DNA of 64,000 nt from Acidithiobacillus sp. (GTDB lineage: Bacteria > Pseudomonadota > Gammaproteobacteria > Acidithiobacillales > Acidithiobacillaceae), in contig NZ_JAGDWX010000036.1 of NCBI RefSeq assembly GCF_023256195.1, positions 62,001 to 126,000 of the forward strand. The letters run 5' to 3'. The translations under genes were made by a program, and so were the position numbers. Below are positions 50,807 through 59,832 of this stretch, piece after piece. The notes beneath the pieces were generated by a model. The model was given only the letters and a program-made list of their open reading frames with translations. It made no database searches and was not told the DNA's origin. Every line of letters starts with the position of its first letter. Position 1 is the first letter of the stretch.

Positions 50807-51337
50807 TCAGGACCGCGATCGCGCCCGTTCACGCCGGTGGCGCAGGATTCGGCTCAGGACCTGATCGGCGCGCAGGCCGTCGCTGAAAATCCGCCAGTGA
50901 GCCACTTCCCGATACAGGGGTGCGCGCTCCTCGGCCAGTTGTGCAAGGCGAGCGGGCAGATCGTCCACCTGCAACAGGGGCCGATTGCGGTCGTGGCGGA
51001 TGCGTCTCATCTGTTCATCGATACTGATATCCAGGTGGATGACCTCACCGATATTCCGCAGCAGGGGACGATTGTCCGGCCGTAGGATGGCACCGCCGCC
51101 GGTGGCGAGGACAAAGCTGTCCTCCCTCTGGGACAGCTCCTGCAGGACCTTGTGTTCCCGCTCGCGAAAGCCGGACTCTCCCTCGATGGCGAATATGGTT
51201 GGGATGTCCACCCCGGTCTGGCGCACGATGATGGCGTCGGAGTCCAGGAAACTGCAACGTAGACGGGCGGCCAGAAGCCGCCCGATGGTAGATTTTCCGC
51301 AGCCCATGGGACCGATCAGGACGATTCGATCCCCCAT
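50807..51337 (-). CDS. aroK: Shikimate kinase
   Basis: 176 residues. P-loop LIGPMGCGKSTIGRLLA, shikimate-site Asp in FLDSDAIIV, EGESGFREREHKVL, and the ATGGGAILR segment. Phosphorylates shikimate. It starts 2 bases after the pilQ stop; 94 bases separate it from aroB. Confidence 0.95.
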   Translation of the reverse strand: MGDRIVLIGPMGCGKSTIGRLLAARLRCSFLDSDAIIVRQTGVDIPTIFAIEGESGFREREHKVLQELSQREDSFVLATGGGAILRPDNRPLLRNIGEVIHLDISIDEQMRRIRHDRNRPLLQVDDLPARLAQLAEERAPLYREVAHWRIFSDGLRADQVLSRILRHRRERARSRS

Positions 51338-51339
51338 AG

Positions 51340-53676
51340 TCAGGAGCCGCTACCCGTATCCTCCCCAGCCAGATCGTCCTCACTCTGGCCGCCCACCACC
51401 TTCGGCGTCAGGAAGACCAGAAGCTCGGACTGGGAGTCGTTGTAGGTCTTGCTCTTGAAGAGCCAGCCCAGCAGCGGAATGTCCTTCAACAGCGGTACGC
51501 CGGTATCGTAGTGGCTCTTGCTGTCGGTATAGATGCCGCCGATGACCACGGTCTGGCCATTGTTCACCAGAAGCTTGGTCTTGACCTCCTGGGTATTGAT
51601 GGGCACTCCCGAGGGCGTGGTCTGGGCGTAGTTGGGTTGGTTGTTCTTGGCGTCCACATCCAGCGTGACCTTGCCGTTGGGGGCGATGTGCGGGGTCACA
51701 TCCAAGCTTAGTTCCGCCTTCTTGAAGGAGACCGAGGTGGCACCGCTGCTTGTGGCCTGCTGATAGGGGATCTCCTGACCCTGTTCGATGACCGCCTTCT
51801 CGTTGTCCTGAGTGAGCACCTTGGGGCTGGAGATGATCTTGGCCTGGTTGCTGGCCTGCAGCGCCTGCAACTGGAGGTTGAGGATGCGATTACCCGCCGC
51901 CGTGCCCAGGGCAAAACCCAGCGAGGCCGGATTGAAGCCCGTCAGCGCACTGCCAGCCGGGGCATAGGCGGGCAGGTTCACGACGGCCGGCACGCCGACC
52001 CCACTGCCGGTGGTGGTCGCACCCTGGCCACCGCTGCCGGCACCGATGGGATAGGAACCACCCTGTCCCGAGGTAAATTGGGACGCACCGGTGCCCGACA
52101 GGTTGATCACGCCCCCGCCCCCATTGGAGGTGTAGGTACCACCCCACTGGATGCCCAGAGACTGCGCCGCATTGGTGGTGACCTGGACGATCCGTGCCTC
52201 GATGAGCACCTGCGGCACCGGTCGGTCGATCTTGGCGATGAGCTTTTTGATGTTGTCGATGTCTTCCGGGGTGTCGCGGACCAGGAGGCTATTGGTGCGG
52301 GTCACCACTGCCACGGAACCGCGCGGACCTAGCAGAGAATTACCGATGAGATTGCTGCTGGGAATGCCCAGGGCCGTCGCCAGGGCTGTGCTTTGGGTCG
52401 GATTCAGCCCTTCCTGCTCGTTCATTTCCTTGGAAAAGCCGCGCAGGAGGTCGGCAATCTGACTGGCCTGGGCGTACTTGATTGGGATGAGTTCGGTGAC
52501 CAGCGGCTCCAGTTTGCGCTTGCTCGCCGCCGCCTTCAGCTCTGCCTCCTCCTGACTGGTGATCTGGCTGGCCGGCGCCACCCAGAGGATGTTGCCGATG
52601 TGCTTCACCGCCAACCCCTGGGATTCGAGGATGACGCGGAAGGCCTGCTCCCAGGGTTCATTCTTCAGGCGGATGGAGATGGTGCCGGTGACGCTGTTGG
52701 AGACGACGATATTCTGGTGGGTAAAGTCGGCAATGACCTGCAAGGCATCGCGCACGCTGATATTCTGGAAATCCATGCTGAGCCGCGCGCTCTTCTCGGG
52801 ATTGTTGGCTGCGGCGTTCTCGGCTCGCGGGCGCACGGCGATCATGGTTCGCTGACCCAGCTGATAGGCGGAATACTCGAAGGGTCCGTGTATGGCGAAG
52901 ACGAGGCGGGTGGAGTGTCCCAAAGGATAGGCGTCCACGTAGTCCACCGGAGTGCCGAACTGCGTCACGCCAAAGCGATGCGTGTACGCTGCGGGGATCG
53001 CGGTATCGTGCAACTCCACCACCAGCCGGCCGGGTTCGCGCGTGACATTCATCTGCGGCTGCGGACCCTCGATGGAGAGGTTCAGAACACCGGCGTCGTT
53101 CTTGCCCCGCTCGAAAGAAACGTTGTTGATTTCTGTGCCGCTGGCCACGGGCGTGGGCGCAGGCATGGGCGTCTGGGGCGCGGCAGCGGTCGACGGCGGT
53201 ACTGCCGTGGACGCGGGCGCCGTACCAGCGGCCGTGGCCGGCTCCTTGAGGGAGACCAGGCCGATGCGGTAGCCGCTGGGTGCCGGCTCTACCATGACGG
53301 CTTGGGGCGTATTCAGGAGCAGGTCCAGGTGGGCATTCTTGCCGGAGTTTTCCACCAGCACATTGCGGATGGCGCCTTCGCCATTGACATTGCCGACGGA
53401 GGACAGAAAGTGGGCATCGTCGAAGTCGATGCGGATGCGGTAGCCGCCATCGTAACTGTTGACGTCGTAGGCCGGCCGACTGTCGCTGTCCACGAAGATG
53501 GCGGTACCGGTGGCGTCCGGCTGCACTTTCACCGAGCGGATGAGGCTTTCGGCGAAGGCGCTGCCACTCAGTCCCAGACCGAGGGTCAGGGCCAGCAGGC
53601 AGGCCTGTCGCAAGTTCCGGCGTGCGAGGGTCGGGAGGGTCTTGGGCTGCTGCATATGGGCTGCTCTGCTCATCAT
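51340..53676 (-). CDS. pilQ: Type IV pilus secretin PilQ
   Basis: 778 residues. Signal peptide (residues about 20-42), AMIN domains, STN domain (LSMDFQNISVRDALQVIADFTHQNIVVS), secretin N-domain, and the C-terminal secretin channel (VPLLKDIPLLGWLFKS). Between the AMIN domains is a Pro/Ala/Thr-rich linker. PilQ forms the outer-membrane pore for the pilus. The start at 53676 (AAAGGAT upstream) gives two extra Met; an internal ATG at residue 8 is possible. Confidence 0.95.
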   Translation of the reverse strand: MMSRAAHMQQPKTLPTLARRNLRQACLLALTLGLGLSGSAFAESLIRSVKVQPDATGTAIFVDSDSRPAYDVNSYDGGYRIRIDFDDAHFLSSVGNVNGEGAIRNVLVENSGKNAHLDLLLNTPQAVMVEPAPSGYRIGLVSLKEPATAAGTAPASTAVPPSTAAAPQTPMPAPTPVASGTEINNVSFERGKNDAGVLNLSIEGPQPQMNVTREPGRLVVELHDTAIPAAYTHRFGVTQFGTPVDYVDAYPLGHSTRLVFAIHGPFEYSAYQLGQRTMIAVRPRAENAAANNPEKSARLSMDFQNISVRDALQVIADFTHQNIVVSNSVTGTISIRLKNEPWEQAFRVILESQGLAVKHIGNILWVAPASQITSQEEAELKAAASKRKLEPLVTELIPIKYAQASQIADLLRGFSKEMNEQEGLNPTQSTALATALGIPSSNLIGNSLLGPRGSVAVVTRTNSLLVRDTPEDIDNIKKLIAKIDRPVPQVLIEARIVQVTTNAAQSLGIQWGGTYTSNGGGGVINLSGTGASQFTSGQGGSYPIGAGSGGQGATTTGSGVGVPAVVNLPAYAPAGSALTGFNPASLGFALGTAAGNRILNLQLQALQASNQAKIISSPKVLTQDNEKAVIEQGQEIPYQQATSSGATSVSFKKAELSLDVTPHIAPNGKVTLDVDAKNNQPNYAQTTPSGVPINTQEVKTKLLVNNGQTVVIGGIYTDSKSHYDTGVPLLKDIPLLGWLFKSKTYNDSQSELLVFLTPKVVGGQSEDDLAGEDTGSGS

Positions 53677-53712
53677 GGGGTGATCCTTTCCTGGTCCTGG
53701 ACTGGGGCCTGC

Positions 53713-54255
53713 TCAGTCATTGCTCTGCATCTGCATTACGGTTTTCTGCTTTTGATAGCCACCAAAGGCATTGGGCAGGAACTGTTCGACGACGACTTGG
53801 CGCTTCTTGGCGTCAATGGCGACGATATGACCATTCTTGTCACCGATGCCATTACCCAGGGTCGCCTGGTAGACCTTGCCATCGGGGGTACGAAATACCC
53901 CCCAAAATTGGCCGTTGCTGGTCTGTACGATTCCCGTCAGCGTGAGGCTGCCGAGATCGTACTTCTCCAACGGTTGCAGCGGGCCCTTGTGCTGCGGCAG
54001 GGGGCTCGTGCTGGCGTTGGCCGCCTCGGCCCGCAGCTGGAGTTCCGAGAAGCTCGTGAAGGGATCCCGGCCCAGGGGGTTCTCGTACTGGGTGGCGACG
54101 TAGGGGGTGAGCTTGGGCAGCGGTGGCACATGACCCTGCGTCGGCGGCTCAGCCGCAACAAAGGCCCGCAGCTTGGCCAGGTTGTCCTCATGGGAACAGC
54201 CCGCCAGCAGGAGCACGCCGCTCAGCAGCCATACCTTAGCTAGGCGAGTTTTCAC
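53713..54255 (-). CDS. pilP: Type IV pilus lipoprotein PilP
   Basis: 180 residues from GTG 54255, whose GTGA overlaps the pilO stop. Lipobox LLLAGC and C-terminal beta domain (LTLTGIVQTSNGQFWGVFRTPDGKVYQATLGNGIG). PilP links PilQ to the inner-membrane PilNO. The longer ORF from 54318 would hide the signal peptide. Confidence 0.92.
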   Translation of the reverse strand: MKTRLAKVWLLSGVLLLAGCSHEDNLAKLRAFVAAEPPTQGHVPPLPKLTPYVATQYENPLGRDPFTSFSELQLRAEAANASTSPLPQHKGPLQPLEKYDLGSLTLTGIVQTSNGQFWGVFRTPDGKVYQATLGNGIGDKNGHIVAIDAKKRQVVVEQFLPNAFGGYQKQKTVMQMQSND

Positions 54256-54890
54256 GGTTTCTTGCCCTCCGTCTGCTGGTTCTGCTCCGCCAGGTAGCGG
54301 TAGGTGGTGGCGGTGCACTGCATCACCAGCTTCTGCGTTGCCGTCGCCTTGGCCAGGGGCGAGCCGGTGTTGGCGACGCGGCTGATATCGATATCGTTGA
54401 TGGTGACGATGCGCGGCATGGCCGCCACCGCCGCGGCAAAGCGACCGATCTCGTCGTAACTGCCCACTACCTTGATCTTCACTGGAATCTCGGCGTAGAA
54501 GTCCTTGTTGGTCTCGGGCAGCGGCTGGAAGAGCTCGAACTCCAGCCCACGGCTACGCCCCGCCAGAGTGACGTCGTCCAGCAGGGAAGGGATCTGGCTG
54601 CGGTTGGGCAGCTGCTGCAAGAAGCGTTCGAAGCGCAGATTCATTTCCTTGATCTGCGCCTGGTAGGCCGGGAGATTGGCGGCCAGAAGCTGCTTTTCGC
54701 GCACGGCATTCTTCAGCGACTCTTCCTGGGCGTGCAAAGTGTGATAGCGGTCGTTCTCAGGCGAAATGAACCAGATCCAAGCGACGATGCCCAGCAGCGC
54801 GATCAGCACGAGTGCGGCGATGGCCTTGGTCTTGGTCGGCCAGCGCATGATGTCTTCCACCTGGAGGTGGCGCAGTTCATCGAAGGTCAT
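54252..54890 (-). CDS. pilO: Type IV pilus inner-membrane protein PilO
   Basis: 212 residues: a short cytoplasmic N-terminus, membrane helix (about 24-42), coiled coil and a ferredoxin-like domain. Alignment-subcomplex partner of PilN. Overlaps pilN and pilP by 4 bases each. Confidence 0.92.
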   Translation of the reverse strand: MTFDELRHLQVEDIMRWPTKTKAIAALVLIALLGIVAWIWFISPENDRYHTLHAQEESLKNAVREKQLLAANLPAYQAQIKEMNLRFERFLQQLPNRSQIPSLLDDVTLAGRSRGLEFELFQPLPETNKDFYAEIPVKIKVVGSYDEIGRFAAAVAAMPRIVTINDIDISRVANTGSPLAKATATQKLVMQCTATTYRYLAEQNQQTEGKKP

Positions 54891-55474
54891 GGTTTAGCTC
54901 CTGCATCCTTGGCAGCGCTGTCCGTGGCAGCGGCGGGGGATACCACCTGCATCTGCAGGGTGAATTGCTCCACGGTATCGCCGGCCAACTGCGCCTTGCT
55001 GATGATGTCCAGGGTCGGCTTGGTAAGAACGCCGGAGCCCTCGATGTGGCGCATGAAAGCCGCCACCTGATCGCTCGCCTGGGCGTAGCCGTTGACGGTG
55101 ATGGTGCTGCCCGTCTGCTGCAGGTGCGTCAGAAAGACCCCCTTGGGCGTGATGGCGGCGAGGGTGTTGAACAGACGGACGACCAGATCGCGTTGGTCCT
55201 GAAGCTTGGTAATGATGCCTTCCCGCGCGAGGAGCTCGTCCCGTTTCTTGCGCAGATCGGCGATGGAGGCGATCTTGGCGTCGAGCTCTTTGGTGACGCC
55301 CTGCAGGTAATCGACCTTCTCTTGTTCGTTTGCGACGCGCGCCGCAAATATGCTGTAGACGCCGTAATAGAGGAGTGCCGCCAGCAGCAGGACGCCCACC
55401 AGCCCGAGGACAAAGAGCTGGCTGCGGCGCGCCCGCGTGGCTTCGCGATAGGGCAGCAGATTGATCCGGATCAT
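54887..55474 (-). CDS. pilN: Type IV pilus inner-membrane protein PilN
   Basis: 195 residues. The N-terminal IRINLLPYREA peptide is the conserved PilM-binding motif; a membrane helix (about 22-43), coiled coil and C-terminal domain follow. Overlaps pilM by 4 bases. Confidence 0.93.
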   Translation of the reverse strand: MIRINLLPYREATRARRSQLFVLGLVGVLLLAALLYYGVYSIFAARVANEQEKVDYLQGVTKELDAKIASIADLRKKRDELLAREGIITKLQDQRDLVVRLFNTLAAITPKGVFLTHLQQTGSTITVNGYAQASDQVAAFMRHIEGSGVLTKPTLDIISKAQLAGDTVEQFTLQMQVVSPAAATDSAAKDAGAKP

Positions 55475-56520
55475 GCTGGCAGCCTCCTGAGGGCCAGGCC
55501 GCAGGCCACGGCCAGGGAAGAGCGATCGGCCTCGAGAAAGCGGCGACTGACCTGCGCCGCCATATCCATGCCGGCGAAGGGGTCCGGCGCCTGGACCGGG
55601 ATGTGCACCAGCTGTTGCAGCTGCGCGTCCAACTGCGGCAAGGTCGCGCCTGCACCGAAGAGCCGAACCGTCGCGAGCTGTACGTCGGGCATGCTGGCCT
55701 GAAAGAAGTCCACAGCCCGAAAGATCTCCTGTGCCAGGTTGCGGACGAAGGGTTGCAGGACCTCCTTGGGATAGTCCTGCGGCAGGCCGCCGAAGCGCAG
55801 CATGCGTTGGGCGTCCTGAGCTTCGAGGCTGTAGCGTCGCTGTACTTCCTCAGCAAGCCGGGCGACGCCGAAGTTGTGCTCCCGCGAGTAGATGGGTTGG
55901 CCTTCCTCAAAGACGTGCAGGGCCGTGGTGAGGCTGCCGACCTCCAGGAGAGCCACGGACCGATGATCCTGCGGGCTCGCCTCGAGGTGCTGGAACAGGC
56001 CCCAGAGGGTGAATTGCTGGACGTCGATGATCTTGGGTTTGAGGCCGCTGGCTTCGAGGATGGCGGCGCGATCCTCCACGGTTTCTTTCTTGCAGGCCAC
56101 CAGCAGCACGCGCTTGTAACCCCGGCGCTGATCGTCCGGTCCGAGCTCCGCGAAGTCGAAGTTGACCGCGTCGATGCTGTAGGGAATGTACTGGCTGCCC
56201 TCGAAACGGATCTGCTCCTCGATGCCCTCGTCGTTGAGGTCGGCGGGCAAGGAAATGACCTTGACGATGACGGCGTTGCTGGGCAGAGCCGTGGCCACCG
56301 CCTTGGTACGGATCCGGGAGCGTTCGAGAATGCTGCGGATGGTGTGCGTCACCACGTCCACGTCGAGCACTTCACGATCGTTGACGGCACCGGCGGGGAG
56401 GCTTTCGGAATCGGCATTCTCGACCCGGATGCGTCCTCGGGAAGCCGACAGTTCGACGATTTTGACTGCCTCGGGAGATATATCCAGGCCGAGCAGCGGA
56501 GGACTGGGCAAGCGCAGCAC
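55471..56520 (-). CDS. pilM: Type IV pilus assembly ATPase-like protein PilM
   Basis: 349 residues, actin/FtsA fold: PPLLGLDISPEAVKIVELS at the N-terminus, ALLEVGSLTTALHVFEEGQPIYSREHNFG phosphate-2 type loop, and LFGAGATLPQLDAQLQQL near the C-terminus. It binds PilN in the cytoplasm. I prefer GTG 56520, which follows AAGGAAG by about five bases; the frame also has a TTG at 56535. Confidence 0.9.
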   Translation of the reverse strand: MLRLPSPPLLGLDISPEAVKIVELSASRGRIRVENADSESLPAGAVNDREVLDVDVVTHTIRSILERSRIRTKAVATALPSNAVIVKVISLPADLNDEGIEEQIRFEGSQYIPYSIDAVNFDFAELGPDDQRRGYKRVLLVACKKETVEDRAAILEASGLKPKIIDVQQFTLWGLFQHLEASPQDHRSVALLEVGSLTTALHVFEEGQPIYSREHNFGVARLAEEVQRRYSLEAQDAQRMLRFGGLPQDYPKEVLQPFVRNLAQEIFRAVDFFQASMPDVQLATVRLFGAGATLPQLDAQLQQLVHIPVQAPDPFAGMDMAAQVSRRFLEADRSSLAVACGLALRRLPA

Positions 56521-56627
56521 GTCATCTTCCTTCAAAGCTGTGGTTGAGCTTCATTCACCCGTTCCGGGGCCGCCATCCGGCGATCCGAGAATCTCGGGCA
56601 CGTATGTTTTTTGCAACTCGGTGAGGG

Positions 56628-56655
56628 AAATTAGCAGCATTCTCTGCCCTGTCAA
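56628..56655 (-). promoter_or_regulatory. Candidate promoter of the pilMNOPQ operon
   Basis: Minus strand: perfect -35 TTGACA, 16-base spacer, extended -10 TGC-TAATTT. About 108 bases upstream of the pilM GTG. Confidence 0.5.
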
Positions 56656-56690
56656 GGTAAACCTGAGCCTTGCACGCCGGCGCTGGCGGT

Positions 56691-56720
56691 TTGGCCGTAC
56701 GCCGTCTTTGCGCTTACACT
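56691..56720 (+). promoter_or_regulatory. Candidate promoter placing the tadA transcript start at its ATG
   Basis: TTGGCC (56691-56696), 18-base spacer, TACACT (56715-56720). Six bases separate the -10 from the tadA ATG and there is no ribosome-binding site, so the mRNA may be leaderless. Confidence 0.4.
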
Positions 56721-56726
56721 CTTTGC

Positions 56727-57263
56727 ATGATCATCGAGCAATGCGATCCCTCTGCGGCGAGGGCAGCGGAACCTGAGGCGGCCAGAGAAGCGGACGATCT
56801 GCGCTGGATGCGTCTGGCCCTGGCGGAGGCACAGCGCGCCAGCGTGCTGGGCGAGGTCCCCGTCGGCGCGGTCTTGCTGAGCGCCGACGGTGTACCTCTG
56901 GCCCGCACCCACAACCGTCCCATCGCTACCCAGGATCCCTCCGCCCACGCCGAGGTCCTGGCCCTGCGCGAGGGCGCGCGTGCCCTGGGTAATTACCGTC
57001 TGATGGGAACCACCCTGTACGTGACCCTGGAGCCCTGCGCCATGTGCGCCGGAGCCATACTGTTGGCGCGGGTGGCGCGGCTCGTCTTTGCGGCCCGGGA
57101 CCCCAAGGGAGGTGCCGTGGTCAGCCGTCTGGGGGTGCTCGACGCCGAGCCGCGGCTCCATTACACGCACTGGCACGAGGGCCCCTGCGGCGACGACAGT
57201 CGTGCGCTGCTGCAGGAGTTCTTCCGCGCTCGGCGCGCCGGCAAGAACGGTCTGATCGCGTGA
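56727..57263 (+). CDS. tadA: tRNA adenosine(34) deaminase TadA
   Basis: 178 residues. The zinc site is complete: SAHAEVLAL (His and catalytic Glu) and EPCAMCAGAI. It makes inosine at tRNA-Arg position 34. The family core starts near residue 25; an alternative start at the internal Met 28 lacks a clear ribosome-binding site too. Stop overlaps the next GTG (GTGA). Confidence 0.93.
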   Translation: MIIEQCDPSAARAAEPEAAREADDLRWMRLALAEAQRASVLGEVPVGAVLLSADGVPLARTHNRPIATQDPSAHAEVLALREGARALGNYRLMGTTLYVTLEPCAMCAGAILLARVARLVFAARDPKGGAVVSRLGVLDAEPRLHYTHWHEGPCGDDSRALLQEFFRARRAGKNGLIA

Positions 57264-57703
57264 GTACCGTGCTCCAGCAGGTGGATACGCAGTGGCGCAT
57301 CGCCACCAGCGGACGGGCTCTGTATCGCCTCGATTCCCGTCTCGCCTCCTGGCTGCACGAGGTCGGTGCGGCGAGCGGCTGGGTGCAGGTGTTCCTGCCC
57401 CATACCTCGGCGGGCCTCATCCTCCAGGAGAATGCCGACCCGGACGTCCAGCGTGACTTGCTGGACTTCTTTCATCGCCTCGTGCCCGACGGCGACCCGC
57501 GCTACCGCCACCAGAACGAGGGGCCGGACGACATGGCTGCGCACATCCGCACGACCCTGACCCAGAACAGCCTGAGCATTCCCGTGCGGGATGGCGGCCT
57601 GCAGCTCGGGACCTGGCAGGGACTCTATCTTTTCGAGCATCGACAGCAGGCGCAGCAACGGCATCTGTGGGTCGGTTTCACGGGCCGTTGCGCACAGCGC
57701 TGA
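57260..57703 (+). CDS. YjbQ family (UPF0047) protein
   Basis: 147 residues. VFLPHTSAGLILQENADPDVQRDLLDFF and the C-terminal GTWQGLYLFEHR are hallmarks of the YjbQ family, whose members have weak thiamine-phosphate synthase activity; the true function is unsettled. Coupled to tadA by a GTGA overlap. Confidence 0.88.
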   Translation: MSTVLQQVDTQWRIATSGRALYRLDSRLASWLHEVGAASGWVQVFLPHTSAGLILQENADPDVQRDLLDFFHRLVPDGDPRYRHQNEGPDDMAAHIRTTLTQNSLSIPVRDGGLQLGTWQGLYLFEHRQQAQQRHLWVGFTGRCAQR

Positions 57704-57718
57704 TCATTCGGGGGAAAG

Positions 57719-58144
57719 ATGTCGGATTTCAGGAAAAGCTATGAGGGCATGCTTTGGGCCATCCGGGAGTGGAAGGACTGGGAGACACTGTTGGCGCGTC
57801 TGATGTCCCAGAGCGAGGGCTGGTACGCCTACTTCGTCGGTATGGAGCTGCCGGAAAAGCCTTTGGCGGCGCCGGAGTTTCAACGTTTCCTGAAGGAGAT
57901 GGACCTGCTGTTGCGCCGCGATCACCGCGAGCGCTATCTCGGTATCGTCTACGTCGACGATCGCGAGCATCCGCAGCTCATCAAAATCTACGATCCCAAC
58001 AATCTCGGTGCTTCCTGCGGCAGCAGTGGCAAGCACATTCCGCCGGGCTGGGTTCTGTCCAGGTTCCCGCCCGAAACGCTGCCGGCGCCGCCGATCATTC
58101 CCGAGGGAAGACGGCGCTGGTGGCAGACCGTGTTCAATCCGTGA
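57719..58144 (+). CDS. Conserved-looking hypothetical protein, 141 aa
   Basis: Soluble, Trp- and Arg-rich protein, without signal peptide or membrane helix. It has an MLWAIREWKDWETLLARLMSQ helix and a central YLGIVYVDDREHPQLIKIYDPNNLGASCG segment. GGGGGAAAG lies directly before the ATG. I do not recognise the family. Short distance (9 bases) to the MutS2-like gene suggests cotranscription. Confidence 0.7.
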   Translation: MSDFRKSYEGMLWAIREWKDWETLLARLMSQSEGWYAYFVGMELPEKPLAAPEFQRFLKEMDLLLRRDHRERYLGIVYVDDREHPQLIKIYDPNNLGASCGSSGKHIPPGWVLSRFPPETLPAPPIIPEGRRRWWQTVFNP

Positions 58145-58153
58145 GGGCCGGGT

Positions 58154-59695
58154 ATGGAAGCCGATCTCAAGAAACTGGAATTTGAGGGGATCCGACGACT
58201 GTTGGAAAAGTTGTGCGCCACGCCCTATGGCGCCGATGCCGCCCGCAATCTGGCACCCGCCCCCAGCGTGGCGGCGGCTCGACAATTACAGCAGGCCATT
58301 GGCGCGGCCCGATTTGGACTCGAGAGCGGCGAGGGTCCGGTACTGCCGGAGCTGCCGGACGTCCGTGCCGCGCTGCGACAGGCGGCGACGCCGGGCGCCG
58401 CCCTGTCCGGCTCGGCGCTGCGCAATCTGCACCGGGTTCTGCGGGTCGGCCGGGAGTTGCGCCCCTTCGTGGAGCGCCGCCCGCTGCTCCTGCCCGCCGG
58501 AGCCGCGCAGCTGGATGGTGCGGCCGATCTCATCGAGCGCATTGACGCCCATCTCCTGCCCAACGGCGCGGTTCGGGAAGATGCATCGCCGGAGCTGCGC
58601 ACACTCCACGGCGAGTTGAAAACGGCGCGCGAGGGGGTGCAGCGTGATCTGAGTGCTCACCTGCGCCAAGGCGCCAAGGCGCACTGGGCAGGTCAGCGTC
58701 TCTGTCTGCACCTTCCGGACGGCTTTCGGGAAGAGATTCGTGGCGTGCGCCGGGGTACGGGACCGGGGGGACACGGGTTTCTGGTGGAACCCATGGAGCT
58801 CGTCGCCGGCAACAATCGTCTGGAGAAACTGGCCGGGAGCGTGGAGCAGCACAACCAGGCGCTGCTGCGGTTGTTGACGGACGAGGTGCGCAGTCGTCTG
58901 GAGTCCCTGCAGCAGCTCGTCGACAGTCTCACTTGGCTGGACCTTGCGGTGGCCGGTGCGCAATTATCCATGCACTTGCAGGCGCAGCCCGCGGAGCTGG
59001 TGGAGGAGCCCGTGTTGGTGCTGGAGGGCGCCCGCCATCCGCAGTTGATCCTTGCCCACGCCGAAGGACATGGACCGGAACCGCGACCCCTGAGCGTCCG
59101 TATCGATGCCGAATGCCCCATCCTCGTGGTCACGGGCCCCAACACCGGCGGCAAGAGTGTGTCTCTGAAGACCGTCGGGCTGCTCACGGTCATGGCTCAC
59201 TGTGGCCTGCATCTGCCCGTCTCGGGACGGGCCGTGGTCGGCAATTTCCATCGGGTCTTCGTCGACATGGGCGACCCGCAGAGCGTCGCCTTCGCCCTGT
59301 CTACCTTCTCCGGTCATGTGGAGGTACTCAAACGCCTGCTGGAGGCGGCGGACGATCACACTCTCATCCTTTTGGATGAACTCGGGACTGGTACCGATCC
59401 CGAGGAGGGCGCGGCGCTGGCCATGGCCGTACTGGATCAGCTGGCCCGCCGCGGCGTGCGCGGGATGGTCACGACCCACCTGACGCCCATCAAGGCCTTT
59501 GCCGAGGCGCACGAGGGGCTGCAGAATGCCTCCATGCGTTTCGACCATCAGCGTCTTGAGCCCACCTACGAGCTGCAAATCGGCATAGCTGGCCAATCCC
59601 TGGGGCTGCTGGTCGCGGAAAAGCGTGGCCTGCCTTCCGATTTGGTCGCCCAGGCACGCGCCTATCTCGAGCAATTGCACAGCGCCGCGTCCTGA
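58154..59695 (+). CDS. Short MutS2-like ATPase lacking the Smr nuclease domain
   Basis: 513 residues. The N-terminus (LEFEGIRRLLEKLCATPYG) and core match MutS2; Walker A is GPNTGGKSVSLKTVG near residue 332 and Walker B LILLDELGTGTDPEEG, with THL after it. Typical MutS2 proteins are about 780 residues, with coiled-coil, KOW and Smr domains after the ATPase. Here the protein stops right after the ATPase domain (LPSDLVAQARAYLEQL). The following bases encode no Smr motif. MutS2 proteins suppress recombination or rescue collided ribosomes; this version would lack the nuclease. Confidence 0.85.
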   Translation: MEADLKKLEFEGIRRLLEKLCATPYGADAARNLAPAPSVAAARQLQQAIGAARFGLESGEGPVLPELPDVRAALRQAATPGAALSGSALRNLHRVLRVGRELRPFVERRPLLLPAGAAQLDGAADLIERIDAHLLPNGAVREDASPELRTLHGELKTAREGVQRDLSAHLRQGAKAHWAGQRLCLHLPDGFREEIRGVRRGTGPGGHGFLVEPMELVAGNNRLEKLAGSVEQHNQALLRLLTDEVRSRLESLQQLVDSLTWLDLAVAGAQLSMHLQAQPAELVEEPVLVLEGARHPQLILAHAEGHGPEPRPLSVRIDAECPILVVTGPNTGGKSVSLKTVGLLTVMAHCGLHLPVSGRAVVGNFHRVFVDMGDPQSVAFALSTFSGHVEVLKRLLEAADDHTLILLDELGTGTDPEEGAALAMAVLDQLARRGVRGMVTTHLTPIKAFAEAHEGLQNASMRFDHQRLEPTYELQIGIAGQSLGLLVAEKRGLPSDLVAQARAYLEQLHSAAS

Positions 59696-59769
59696 CGTCC
59701 GGCCACAGAGCGCGGATGGCACCGTCGGTCTGCATAGACCCTGCTCGGCGCGCGCCAAAGCTTTTTTAT

Positions 59770-59798
59770 TTGACCTTATGGATAAAAATGCATAGCGT
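59770..59798 (+). promoter_or_regulatory. Candidate promoter of the ilvBHC operon
   Basis: TTGACC (59770-59775), 17-base spacer, TAGCGT (59793-59798) in a locally AT-rich leader; AAGGAG at 59821-59826 precedes the ilvB ATG. No leader peptide rich in branched-chain codons was seen. Confidence 0.45.
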
Positions 59799-59832
59799 GT
59801 TTTTCGTATTTTTATTCCTGAAGGAGTAGAAC

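Noticed and set aside
52393-54243. 616-codon plus-strand frame opposite pilQ and pilP
   Set aside because: Antisense to clear pilus genes; repetitive Gly/Arg-rich translation typical of codon-bias shadows.
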